A DNA stretch of 64,000 nucleotides from Singulisphaera sp. GP187. GTDB taxonomy: Bacteria; Planctomycetota; Phycisphaerae; Phycisphaerales; SM1A02. This document shows positions 18,892-26,664 of this stretch, piece after piece (the first letter of the stretch is position 1; the number at the start of each line of letters is the position of its first letter). The position numbers and the translations under genes are program-made. The DNA is taken from the NCBI GenBank assembly GCA_945871445.1, contig CAMBWI010000002.1, forward strand, positions 26,334-90,333, written 5' to 3'. The notes under the pieces were generated by a model. It made no database searches, was not told the DNA's origin, and saw nothing but the letters and a program-made list of their open reading frames with translations.

Positions 18892-19868
18892 TTGGACAAC
18901 CTCCGCCGCGCAAACGCTTGGCGTTTGGCGAGAAGCGCAGAAAGAATCGGACCAACAGATTCGTGGGTGTTAAAAACCGTGCAATCAAATCCAAAGCTTC
19001 GGCTAATCCGATTGAGTTCTTGAAGGTGTTTTTGGAGTGCGTTGAGATATGCAACACGCACAACACGTGAATCAACTTCGATGATTGGTTCGCCCTCAAG
19101 TCCTTCAAATGGGGCGTAAACATCAAAATTGAATTTGATTTCTGAGTTGTCGAGAATTGTAAAAAGGACAACATCATTTCCACGGTGGCGTAAACGTGCA
19201 AGAGCGGCACGGATTTGGTTAAGTGGAGATAAAAAATCAGAGATGATTACAAATAGTGTGTTTCCTTGATTTTGACTTATTGCTTGTTCGGAGACTTTGG
19301 TCCAGTTCACTTTTGTTGCAACTAGTTCTGTTGCAAGACAACGAATAACTGCTCGCCAATGATCGGATGTGCTTGAGCGCCGTACGCCGCCGCGAATTCC
19401 ATCTGAAAAAATCCCGAGGCTTACTCTATCCTTTTGACTGAGCGCGAGAAATGAAATAGCTGCAGCAACTGCGGTTGCGTGATCATATTTTGTCCAACGA
19501 TTGCTCCCCGCTTGTACTTTTGTTCCACCCCAACCAGACTTTGTTTCGAGTGTTCCAAATTTCATAGAAGCAGAACCATCAACCAAAATAGTTATGTTTA
19601 AGTTTGTTTCTTGTTGGTATTGCTTTATATAAAGCTTGTCGTTCCGCGCAAAAACTTTCCAATCAAGATGCCGAACGCTATCTCCGCTTGTGTATTGGCG
19701 ATGTGATGCGAACTCGACTGCTGCGCCTTGTCTGGGTGAAACATGAATGCCGTTCATCGCGCCTTCTGCGATCATTTTCGCGCGAAGCTCGAATGATGCG
19801 AGTTGTAAGAGTGTTTCGGGGGCAAGGTATTGCTCTGCCCGCAAGAGAGTCGTTGATCCCTCTGCCAT
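18888..19868 (-). CDS. DUF58-family (VWA-type) protein, MoxR partner
   Basis: The DUF58 signature is visible: a region with GAAVEFASHRQYTSGDSVR, then LDWKVFARNDKLYIKQY, then a VWA-type LVDGSASM metal-binding motif near residue 92. DUF58 proteins are almost always encoded directly after a MoxR ATPase, and here the gap is 3 bases. No transmembrane segment is evident, so it is probably cytoplasmic, unlike longer DUF58 proteins. In characterised MoxR systems the VWA partner delivers or receives clients remodelled by the ATPase. At 326 residues it is complete. The next gene starts within its stop codon (GTGA). Confidence 0.92.
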   Translation of the reverse strand: MAEGSTTLLRAEQYLAPETLLQLASFELRAKMIAEGAMNGIHVSPRQGAAVEFASHRQYTSGDSVRHLDWKVFARNDKLYIKQYQQETNLNITILVDGSASMKFGTLETKSGWGGTKVQAGSNRWTKYDHATAVAAAISFLALSQKDRVSLGIFSDGIRGGVRRSSTSDHWRAVIRCLATELVATKVNWTKVSEQAISQNQGNTLFVIISDFLSPLNQIRAALARLRHRGNDVVLFTILDNSEIKFNFDVYAPFEGLEGEPIIEVDSRVVRVAYLNALQKHLQELNRISRSFGFDCTVFNTHESVGPILSALLAKRQAFARRRLSK

Positions 19869-19871
19869 CTT

Positions 19872-20897
19872 TTACGCTGCACTATCGATTGGGGTGTTTT
19901 TGACGAGATCACCAACAAGTCGATCTGTATCGATTCCGTCGGCTTGTGCGTTGAAATTTAACATTATTCGGTGACGCATGACAGGCAAAACAACTGCGTG
20001 GAGGTGGTGGGGCATTACGTGATGATCGCCAGATATCAACGCTTTTGCTTTGGCTGCAAGAATTAAAAACTGGCTTGCGCGTGGGCCAGCGCCCCAAGAA
20101 ACATAATCGCGAATGAACTTTGGTGATGTTTCGTCAAGCCGTGTGGACCTCACAAGTCGTAATGCGTAGCGGACAACGTGGTCAGCAACAGGAATGTCTC
20201 GAACAAGTTGTTGAATACGCAAACATTCTGGTGCGCCAATAACTGGTTCTGGTTCTGATTGTGAGCCGCCAGTTGTTCTTTTTACAATGTCAAACTCTTG
20301 GTTTTCGGTTGGATAACCAATTCGAACGAGAAACATAAAGCGATCAAGTTGTGCTTCGGGGAGTGGGTATGTTCCCTCTTGCTCGATTGGGTTTTGTGTT
20401 GCTAAAACAAAAAATGGTTTTGGAAGTGCGTGTGTGTATCCACCAACCGTAACCTGACCTTCTTGCATTGCCTCTAGAAGAGCGGCTTGTGTTTTGGGTG
20501 GTGTTCTGTTTATTTCATCTGCAAGAATTACATTTGCGAAAACCGGTCCCTTGACGAAATGCAAACTTCGGCTTCCTGTTTGTTTGTCTTCTTGAATCAC
20601 TTCGCTTCCTGTCACATCGCTTGGCATTAGGTCGGGGGTGAATTGGATTCGAGAAAAACCAAGTGAAAGAGTTTTGGCCACGGTTGAAATAATGAGTGTC
20701 TTCGCCAAACCAGGAACGCCTTCAACAAGTGTGTGGCCACCACAAAACATCGAAAGTAGAATTTGATCAAGAATCGCGTCTTGACCAACAATAACTCGGC
20801 TGATTTGTTGTCGAATTGCTTGTGCGGTTTCGTGAACTGCGGCAGCAGCTTTTATTGGATCGACATTGTGAAGGTCGGTATGAATTTCAGAAGACAT
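19872..20897 (-). CDS. MoxR-family AAA+ ATPase
   Basis: Walker A reads EGVPGLAKT, with the GxPGxAKT form characteristic of MoxR. Walker B reads ILADEINRTPPKTQAALLEAM, preceded by the FTPDLMPSDVTG block. Sensor 1 is FFVLATQNPIEQEGTYPLPEAQLDRF. The C-terminal lid is complete (ASQFLILAAKAKAL). MoxR ATPases act as chaperones that mature or activate protein complexes, working with VWA proteins. This is the first gene of the eight-gene operon running to 7666. It is divergent from mutM across only 35 bases, so its promoter must overlap the mutM promoter or coding start. Confidence 0.95.
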   Translation of the reverse strand: MSSEIHTDLHNVDPIKAAAAVHETAQAIRQQISRVIVGQDAILDQILLSMFCGGHTLVEGVPGLAKTLIISTVAKTLSLGFSRIQFTPDLMPSDVTGSEVIQEDKQTGSRSLHFVKGPVFANVILADEINRTPPKTQAALLEAMQEGQVTVGGYTHALPKPFFVLATQNPIEQEGTYPLPEAQLDRFMFLVRIGYPTENQEFDIVKRTTGGSQSEPEPVIGAPECLRIQQLVRDIPVADHVVRYALRLVRSTRLDETSPKFIRDYVSWGAGPRASQFLILAAKAKALISGDHHVMPHHLHAVVLPVMRHRIMLNFNAQADGIDTDRLVGDLVKNTPIDSAA

Positions 20898-20932
20898 AGA
20901 ATTTTACCTCGCACAGAGTATAGGGTTGTCAT

Positions 20933-21793
20933 ATGCCGGAATTACCTGAAGTTGAATGCATTCGTTTATGTTTACAAAGATCGTGTGTTGGTTCGACCAT
21001 CACGCTTCACAAACTTACTCGTGAAGATATTGTTGGGTCGCTTTGTTTTCCTCGCGGCCGGCGGGGGGGGTGTCAAACCAAGACATCAAAATCGCGACTA
21101 CTTGACGGAACCAAACTTGTAGGATTTGAACGAAAAGGAAAGCAGCTTGCTTTTGTGTGTAGTGGTGGGCGTTCTTTAATTTTTCGTTTAGGAATGTCTG
21201 GGCAAATTTTGCTTGTTGATGTAATCGATCCTGATTTAAAACACGTTCACGTTGCGTGGTTGTTGAGATCAAAAGGAAAATCAAAATATCTACTCTTTCG
21301 AGATCCCAGAAGGTTTGGATCAATCTTGCCGTGTAAAGATCAACGTGTGTTAAGTGAACACTGGAATCGATTGGGACCTGATGCGCTTTCTATTTCGTGT
21401 AATGATATTCTTTGTATGACGAAGGGGAAAAGCGTTGGAATGAAGGCTCTTTTGCTAAACCAAAACAGAATGAGTGGTCTTGGAAATATCTATGTAGATG
21501 AAGCGCTTTTTCAAGCTAAAATTCATCCTCAAAAAAAATCAATGTCTTTAAATAACAAGCAAGCTCAATTATTAGCTTTCTCTATTCGTAAAATACTTTC
21601 GCGATCGATTCAATCTGGAGGGACAACCTTGCGGGATTATTGTGTTCCAAACGGATCGCCTGGAACATTTCAGCAAATGCATAAGGTTTATGGCCGACAA
21701 GGACTTTTATGCACATCATGTCAATCGATAATCTTGAGCGATTTGATCGCTGGTCGAACAACAGCATTCTGTCCAACCTGCCAAGAAAAGTGA
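20933..21793 (+). CDS. mutM: Formamidopyrimidine-DNA glycosylase MutM (Fpg)
   Basis: The N-terminal MPELPEVE supplies the catalytic proline and glutamate. A lysine in ERKGKQL matches the conserved strand-scission lysine. The helix-two-turn-helix region (MSGLGNIYVDEALFQAKIHP) and a C-terminal zinc finger (CTSCQ, then CPTC) are intact. Fpg removes 8-oxoguanine and ring-opened purines from DNA. The stretch near residues 40-55 carries an eight-base run of G (21063-21070) inside an Arg/Gly-rich insertion before a QTKTSKS segment. The gene is more AT-rich than its left neighbours, at least over its second half. It sits between moxR and the dnaA-side gap. Confidence 0.95.
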   Translation: MPELPEVECIRLCLQRSCVGSTITLHKLTREDIVGSLCFPRGRRGGCQTKTSKSRLLDGTKLVGFERKGKQLAFVCSGGRSLIFRLGMSGQILLVDVIDPDLKHVHVAWLLRSKGKSKYLLFRDPRRFGSILPCKDQRVLSEHWNRLGPDALSISCNDILCMTKGKSVGMKALLLNQNRMSGLGNIYVDEALFQAKIHPQKKSMSLNNKQAQLLAFSIRKILSRSIQSGGTTLRDYCVPNGSPGTFQQMHKVYGRQGLLCTSCQSIILSDLIAGRTTAFCPTCQEK

Positions 21794-22087
21794 TCGCTTT
21801 TCTTGGGTGTGTGACAAATAACTTCTGTTCTCTTTCTATATAAATCTATTACTCCTCCTCGTATAGGTGTTTGTCGATTGTGGATAACAAACTCATACAA
21901 AACACAAACACATATAAGACAAGCACTTACACATTGTTTGGTTATAAAACAAACTGTCTATAAAGCAAACAAAGTTGTCTGTTGTCGTTCGATAAAGAAG
22001 GTATTTGGGTCAAGAGATCAAATTAAGCGCAAATTACTTAATCCCAACACTTAACAAACAGAAGGTTGTTCACAACAAACAAACAAA
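21794..22087. promoter_or_regulatory. AT-rich intergenic gap with a perfect DnaA box; candidate replication-origin region
   Basis: This 294-base gap lies between the mutM and dnaA stop codons and contains no convincing ORF. It is AT-rich and full of CAAACA/TTGTTT-type repeats. One perfect DnaA box, TGTGGATAA, lies at 21879-21887. A looser match (TTGTTCACA, two mismatches) is at 22066-22074. Origins often lie beside dnaA, but a single perfect box is thin evidence. Confidence 0.4.
21879..21887 (-). promoter_or_regulatory. DnaA box (perfect consensus)
   Basis: The plus strand reads TGTGGATAA, the exact reverse complement of the consensus TTATCCACA. It lies in the gap downstream of dnaA. A nine-base match occurs by chance now and then, so position next to dnaA is the main support. 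Confidence 0.5.
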
Positions 22088-23509
22088 TCAATCGACAGGG
22101 TTTTCTCGCACAAACGATCCTTCAATTCTGTCGACAGCTCTGGAAACATCAGGGTCTTCGTCTCGCCGATTTCCTATCGTTCGCACTGCGTGCAAAACCG
22201 TAGTGTGATCTCTTCCGCCAAAATATCCACCAATTTCTTCAAGGCTATATCGCGTGTGCTTACGGGCAAGCCACATACAAACTTGACGAGGAAGAGCAAC
22301 AGACTTGTGTCTACGTTTTGACATGAGATCAGAAAGTTTTATGTCGTAATAAACAATAACAGCATCAATAATCATTTGTATTGTTGGTAGGTTTGATCGA
22401 CTTGAAGAAGCCCTGTCACCAGCAAGCGCAGCCTTGGCTACATCAAGATTGATTGCAACATTACTTGCCATCGCATATCCACGAACTTTCGTCAACGCAC
22501 CCTCAAGCTCCCGAATGTTCGAATCGATTCGTGCAGCAATATATGCACAAACATCATCCGGAACAACAATGTTAATGAGTGTTGATTTCGATTTCAAAAT
22601 CGCTACTCGCGTTTCGTAGCACGGGCGATCAACTCTTGCAACAAGACCACAATTAAATCGACTCACCAAGCGTTCCTCAAGATCTGGAATGTCGTTTGGA
22701 GAAGCGTCTGAAGACAAAATAATTTGCTTTCCAGATTGATAAAGCGTGTTGAATGTATGGAAAAACTCTTCTTGACTTTGTTCACGCTTCGATAAGAAGT
22801 GGATGTCATCAATAACCAAAATATCCAAACTACGAAATCGGTGTCGAAAGTCTTGCATGCGACCAGACTTCACACAACCCATAAACATTTCAGAAAAACT
22901 TTGACAAGAGAGATATCCAATTCTTGTTGACGGTTTGTGTTTCAAAACCATTTGGCAAACAGCCTGTAGTACGTGGGTTTTCCCCAAACCAACACCACCA
23001 TGCACAAAGAGGGGGTTATATGCACCACCAAGATTCGCACTGACAGCGATAGCCGCTGCGTGCGCAAGCCTGTTTCCAGGGCCAACCACAAAGGTTTCAA
23101 ACGTGTAATCCGGCGAAAGAGTTAGTTGCTCTTCAAATTCCGTTGTTTCAGAAGTGGGGGAGGAATTGATTTTTCGCTTTGATTCATCAATGTTTTCATC
23201 ACCAACAAACCGAACCGCGAGCAACCGCCCAGTGATTGCTTGTGCAGCCTCAGTAAACTGAGTCAAACATGTTCGTTGCAGGTATTGACGCCGAACAGGT
23301 TCTCGAACCAACAAGCTCAATGTTCCAGAATCAACACCAACCGGCTCAATTTCATCAAACCAATGGCGACAAATTTCCGGATGGTTCTTCCGTAAATACG
23401 CATCAATCTGCACCTTCGTTTCACCAGATGTTTGTATTAATTTTTTCATGAACCGATTCACCACAGTGGGCGAATGTGCCAAGTTAGAAGACGGTTGTTG
23501 AACAGTCAA
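22088..23509 (-). CDS. dnaA: Chromosomal replication initiator DnaA
   Basis: DnaA binds DnaA boxes and opens the origin. Domain I is recognisable (a KNHPEICRHWFDEIEPV segment). The AAA+ domain has Walker A GGVGLGKTH and Walker B LVIDDIHFL. The C-terminal box-binding domain ends with the signature EEIGGYFGGRDHTTVLHA. Two starts are possible. A TTG at 23509 overlaps the upstream TGA as TTGA, giving 473 residues. An ATG at 23449 gives 453 residues and begins MKKLIQTSGE. Family similarity begins only after the second start. The gene follows an RNase Z-like gene on the same strand, which is an unusual upstream neighbour for dnaA. No dnaN, recF or gyr genes are in the window. Confidence 0.96.
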   Translation of the reverse strand: MTVQQPSSNLAHSPTVVNRFMKKLIQTSGETKVQIDAYLRKNHPEICRHWFDEIEPVGVDSGTLSLLVREPVRRQYLQRTCLTQFTEAAQAITGRLLAVRFVGDENIDESKRKINSSPTSETTEFEEQLTLSPDYTFETFVVGPGNRLAHAAAIAVSANLGGAYNPLFVHGGVGLGKTHVLQAVCQMVLKHKPSTRIGYLSCQSFSEMFMGCVKSGRMQDFRHRFRSLDILVIDDIHFLSKREQSQEEFFHTFNTLYQSGKQIILSSDASPNDIPDLEERLVSRFNCGLVARVDRPCYETRVAILKSKSTLINIVVPDDVCAYIAARIDSNIRELEGALTKVRGYAMASNVAINLDVAKAALAGDRASSSRSNLPTIQMIIDAVIVYYDIKLSDLMSKRRHKSVALPRQVCMWLARKHTRYSLEEIGGYFGGRDHTTVLHAVRTIGNRRDEDPDVSRAVDRIEGSFVRENPVD

Positions 23510-24453
23510 CCAGTTTCTGTGTTTTCTTGAGTAGAAACTTCCGCAGAATGATCGACATCAAACTCAAGAGATTGTTGTTCCAACCTTTTTCGGTTTGCAC
23601 GAAAATCCATAAGCAAATGGACAGAATCTGCGCGGTTTCCAGCAACATCATTCAGTCGCTCCCGAGCGAAGGACAGCATTGTGCGCCGCGAAGCATGCAC
23701 AACCACCACGTGTTCCGCTTTCCACTGAGCGAGAAGGGGACGCAAGTCCTCAACATGGATATGTTTACCAATCTTCGCTTTGTCTTGGTGTTCCGGATCG
23801 AAAAAAGTGCACTCGGTTATGACAACTCGCGCATTTACAAAATCGGCGTGATACAAAAATGGTGCCGGCTCTGTGTCTCCCGTATAAGCGACAAGCGAAA
23901 CATCAACGACCCGAGAAACTTCTTCTCCCCCCAACCGCAATTCACGGACACGCTCTTGCGATAGATCAGAAAGCTCATCACGCAACTTCTTGCGCTTTTC
24001 AACAACCGAGTACGCAAGACTTGGTATGGTGTGGCTTGAAGCGTGGGCACGCAAAAATGTATTTGGCTTGATTTCAACCTCATCACCAGGATCTAATCCA
24101 ATAATTTCAAATGGTGTTTCTTGACGCTCCAAAGCAACCCAAGATCTCATCATGGCCAAAAGCGGCTCCGTCATTGATTTTGGGCAATAACAACGGCCCA
24201 TCGGCAGTTTCTGGAAAAATCGCTGGCTGAAGTAATAAGGCAACCCAGCAACATGATCCATATGGGTGTGAGAAAGGGCCAATATTTTTGAAGAAATCAC
24301 AGGTCTTGGGCAAAGGCCAATATCAAAAACAATATCATATTCTGGGACAGAAATTGCGGTTTGTTCTCCAGCAACAGAAATTCCTTGTACCCGAATGGGC
24401 GGCAGATACAAAAAACCAATTTGACCCTCTCGTGGGGCTTGTCGTGGAATCAT
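23506..24453 (-). CDS. Metallo-beta-lactamase-fold hydrolase, RNase Z-like
   Basis: The HxHxDH metal motif is present as SHTHMDHVAG. A later VAYTGDTEP supplies the conserved aspartate and VVVVHASRR a late histidine. Together with VVITECTFFDPEH these are characteristic of RNase Z-type and related phosphodiesterases, which cut tRNA 3' trailers. It differs enough from classical RNase Z that another nucleic-acid or small-molecule substrate is possible. I chose ATG 24453 (315 residues). The frame stays open to a TTG at 24567, which would leave only 11 bases before the divergent Hpt gene. It overlaps the dnaA TTG by 4 bases, so the two are probably one transcript. Confidence 0.75.
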   Translation of the reverse strand: MIPRQAPREGQIGFLYLPPIRVQGISVAGEQTAISVPEYDIVFDIGLCPRPVISSKILALSHTHMDHVAGLPYYFSQRFFQKLPMGRCYCPKSMTEPLLAMMRSWVALERQETPFEIIGLDPGDEVEIKPNTFLRAHASSHTIPSLAYSVVEKRKKLRDELSDLSQERVRELRLGGEEVSRVVDVSLVAYTGDTEPAPFLYHADFVNARVVITECTFFDPEHQDKAKIGKHIHVEDLRPLLAQWKAEHVVVVHASRRTMLSFARERLNDVAGNRADSVHLLMDFRANRKRLEQQSLEFDVDHSAEVSTQENTETG

Positions 24454-24578
24454 GGTTTCAAACCCAATTTCATTAAGACCAAACTCGGACGGGGGAAAGG
24501 TTCGATAATAGCAAGCAAACCCCAACAAATTTTTAAAAAAGACTTGCAATTTTCTCGCTGAAACCAATATTTAAGTCA

Positions 24579-24920
24579 ATGGAAACAAACCCGAATCCTC
24601 CCCCGCACTTCCAAGAAAAAGACCGACTTATCAGTACATACTCAAACGATCAAGAAATAAGAGGTCTTGTTATTGAGTTTATTAACGAAATGCCCAAACG
24701 AATCCGCACTGCAAACGAAGCGTTTATGCGTGGAGATCGGTTAAGATTACAATTGTGGGCACACCAAATAAAGGGTGGGGCTGGGGGTTATGGGTTTTTA
24801 GAAATTTCAAACATAGCCGCAGAGCTTGAAAACACACTCTCATCAAACAAATCGTCCGAAGAAGTTTTTTTAGCACTTTTAAAAGTCATCGACATCTGTG
24901 AACGCGCATCGGTTGATTGA
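24579..24920 (+). CDS. Histidine-containing phosphotransfer (Hpt) protein
   Basis: At 113 residues this is a single Hpt domain. His62 sits in AHQIKGGAGGYGF, the standard Hpt phosphorylation motif. The flanking segments form the expected four-helix bundle pattern. Hpt proteins shuttle phosphate between response-regulator receivers and hybrid kinases in the cytoplasm. It lies 9 bases before a receiver-GGDEF gene, which makes that regulator the likely partner. No sensor kinase is present in the window. Confidence 0.88.
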   Translation: METNPNPPPHFQEKDRLISTYSNDQEIRGLVIEFINEMPKRIRTANEAFMRGDRLRLQLWAHQIKGGAGGYGFLEISNIAAELENTLSSNKSSEEVFLALLKVIDICERASVD

Positions 24921-24929
24921 GTAAAACAA

Positions 24930-25853
24930 ATGTCAGAAAAAAATCTCCCTAAAGTTCTAATTGTTGATGATTCAGAATTAATTCATCGACTTTTACAAAT
25001 GCGATTACAGAACGAAAGAATTCAATTGCTTTCAGCGCGCAGTTCAACAGAAGGATTGTTGATGGCGCACGAATTAAAACCAGAAGTGATATTACTCGAT
25101 ATCGATTTACCAAAAATGGATGGGTTTGAGTTCATCACAAGGTTAAAATCAGATCCACAAACACAAGAAATCGCTGTGGTTTTTGTTAGTTCTGCAAACG
25201 AAACCGCAAATCGAGTACGCGGACTCGATCTCGGTGCGGTTGATTTTATCGCGAAACCGTTTGACATAATCGAACTCAAAGCCAGACTGCGTTCTGCGCT
25301 TCGTAACCAACGCTACATTCGGGTGTTGGAACAAAAAGCACAAATTGATGCCCTAAGTGGATTGGGGAACAAAAGTTATTTTGACAAACGTATCGAGATA
25401 GAAGTTGGAGGATCTGATCGACACGCCCAACCACTTTCTCTTGTCTATTGCGACATTGATCATTTTAAATCAATAAACGATCGTTATGGGCATCTTTTTG
25501 GTGATTTGGTTATTGAGGAGTTTTCAAAAATATTAAGTGGTGGTCGGTTAACCGACATTGCCTGTCGTTGGGGTGGTGAAGAGTTCGCGGTCATTCTTCC
25601 TCAAACAACAATGGAAGAAGCTTTTCGTGTGGCGGAAAAATATCGCAAACAACTGAACGACCTCGTTTGGCCAGAACACCCAGGCCTTGTAATCACCTCT
25701 AGTTTTGGTGTGTGTGATATTAATGGTTGTGAATCACCACCAAACTCTAAGAATCTCTTTAAAAGCGCAGAAAACGCACTTTATAAAGCAAAAGAAAACG
25801 GTCGTAATCGCGTGGAGTTTTTTCAAAAAAAAACACAACTGAGCACAAAGTAA
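24930..25853 (+). CDS. Response-regulator diguanylate cyclase (REC-GGDEF)
   Basis: The receiver domain covers about residues 8-125, with acidic pair DD at 13-14, phospho-acceptor Asp57 (LLDIDLPKMDG) and a conserved lysine in AKPFD. The GGDEF domain covers about residues 140-300 with the active signature RWGGEEF near 215, an intact G-G-E-E-F variant. Such proteins make c-di-GMP from two GTP when phosphorylated. I do not see an RxxD inhibitory site with certainty. It is paired with the preceding Hpt gene, and a PilZ-like protein is encoded 2 kb downstream. Confidence 0.93.
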   Translation: MSEKNLPKVLIVDDSELIHRLLQMRLQNERIQLLSARSSTEGLLMAHELKPEVILLDIDLPKMDGFEFITRLKSDPQTQEIAVVFVSSANETANRVRGLDLGAVDFIAKPFDIIELKARLRSALRNQRYIRVLEQKAQIDALSGLGNKSYFDKRIEIEVGGSDRHAQPLSLVYCDIDHFKSINDRYGHLFGDLVIEEFSKILSGGRLTDIACRWGGEEFAVILPQTTMEEAFRVAEKYRKQLNDLVWPEHPGLVITSSFGVCDINGCESPPNSKNLFKSAENALYKAKENGRNRVEFFQKKTQLSTK

Positions 25854-25864
25854 TCTTCCACTGA

Positions 25865-26602
25865 ATGGATTTCGAAGAAGACGAGGCTGTTTGTATCCGC
25901 CACTGGGATTTTTCAGAAACAAGTCAAACGGTTGGCTTGTTTTCTCGAGCACGTGGTTTCATTCGAGCGATTGCGAAAGGTTCTCGCCGCGAGCGCGGAG
26001 GTTTTTCTGGGGGTGTTGATTTGCTTACCAGAGCAACAATCACAATCATCATAAAGCCAGGCGTCGATCTCGCCACACTGACCAACTGGTCGATGCTCGA
26101 GAACTTTCCGAATACTCGCAGTGACATGCAAGCAAACAAGATCGCCTATTTCGCAGCAGATATTGTTGGCAGACTGTTTGAGGCACACGATCCACACCCC
26201 AACATGTATGGCGCACTTGTTCACCTTCTGCGCCATGTTGGTTCTGGTTCTGAAGGAGAAACAATAAATTCCAACAACGAATTTCGTCTTTTAGAGTTTC
26301 AGTGGATTGCGCTTTGTGAGGCCGGCCTTCAACCAATCCTTGGGAACAGCCAACCAGGAAGTGAAGTGATCTACTTCGATCCTCGTGATGGTGGTCGCGT
26401 CGTCGAAAACCAAACACCAACATCATGGCGAGCGCGTGTCACAACAATTACTGTTCTTGATGGGCTTCGAGTCGGCGCGATCGATCCAACCACAAATCTC
26501 GAATCTGTTGTGCGAGCGAATCGACTTCTCGCGGCTTACATTCGTGACACAATTGGCGAAGAACCATTCACAATGCGAAGCCTGTTTGGTGCTTTAACTT
26601 GA
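25865..26602 (+). CDS. recO: DNA repair protein RecO
   Basis: The N-terminal OB fold is recognisable (DEAVCIRHWDFSETSQTVG, then FSRARGFIRAIAKGSRR). The family's helical C-terminal domain follows. RecO acts with RecF and RecR to load RecA on gapped DNA. The zinc-finger cysteines found in some RecO proteins are absent here. At 245 residues the length is normal. It follows the diguanylate cyclase by 11 bases on the same strand. Confidence 0.85.
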   Translation: MDFEEDEAVCIRHWDFSETSQTVGLFSRARGFIRAIAKGSRRERGGFSGGVDLLTRATITIIIKPGVDLATLTNWSMLENFPNTRSDMQANKIAYFAADIVGRLFEAHDPHPNMYGALVHLLRHVGSGSEGETINSNNEFRLLEFQWIALCEAGLQPILGNSQPGSEVIYFDPRDGGRVVENQTPTSWRARVTTITVLDGLRVGAIDPTTNLESVVRANRLLAAYIRDTIGEEPFTMRSLFGALT

Positions 26603-26664
26603 TCACAAATCTCACACACCAACAATAAAAGTTGCGCACAGAAATCCCCTTATAGACTGACAAT

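Noticed and set aside
21794..22087. dif recombination site
   Set aside because: No 28-base sequence with the XerC/XerD arms was recognised by eye, although the skew change would fit a terminus.
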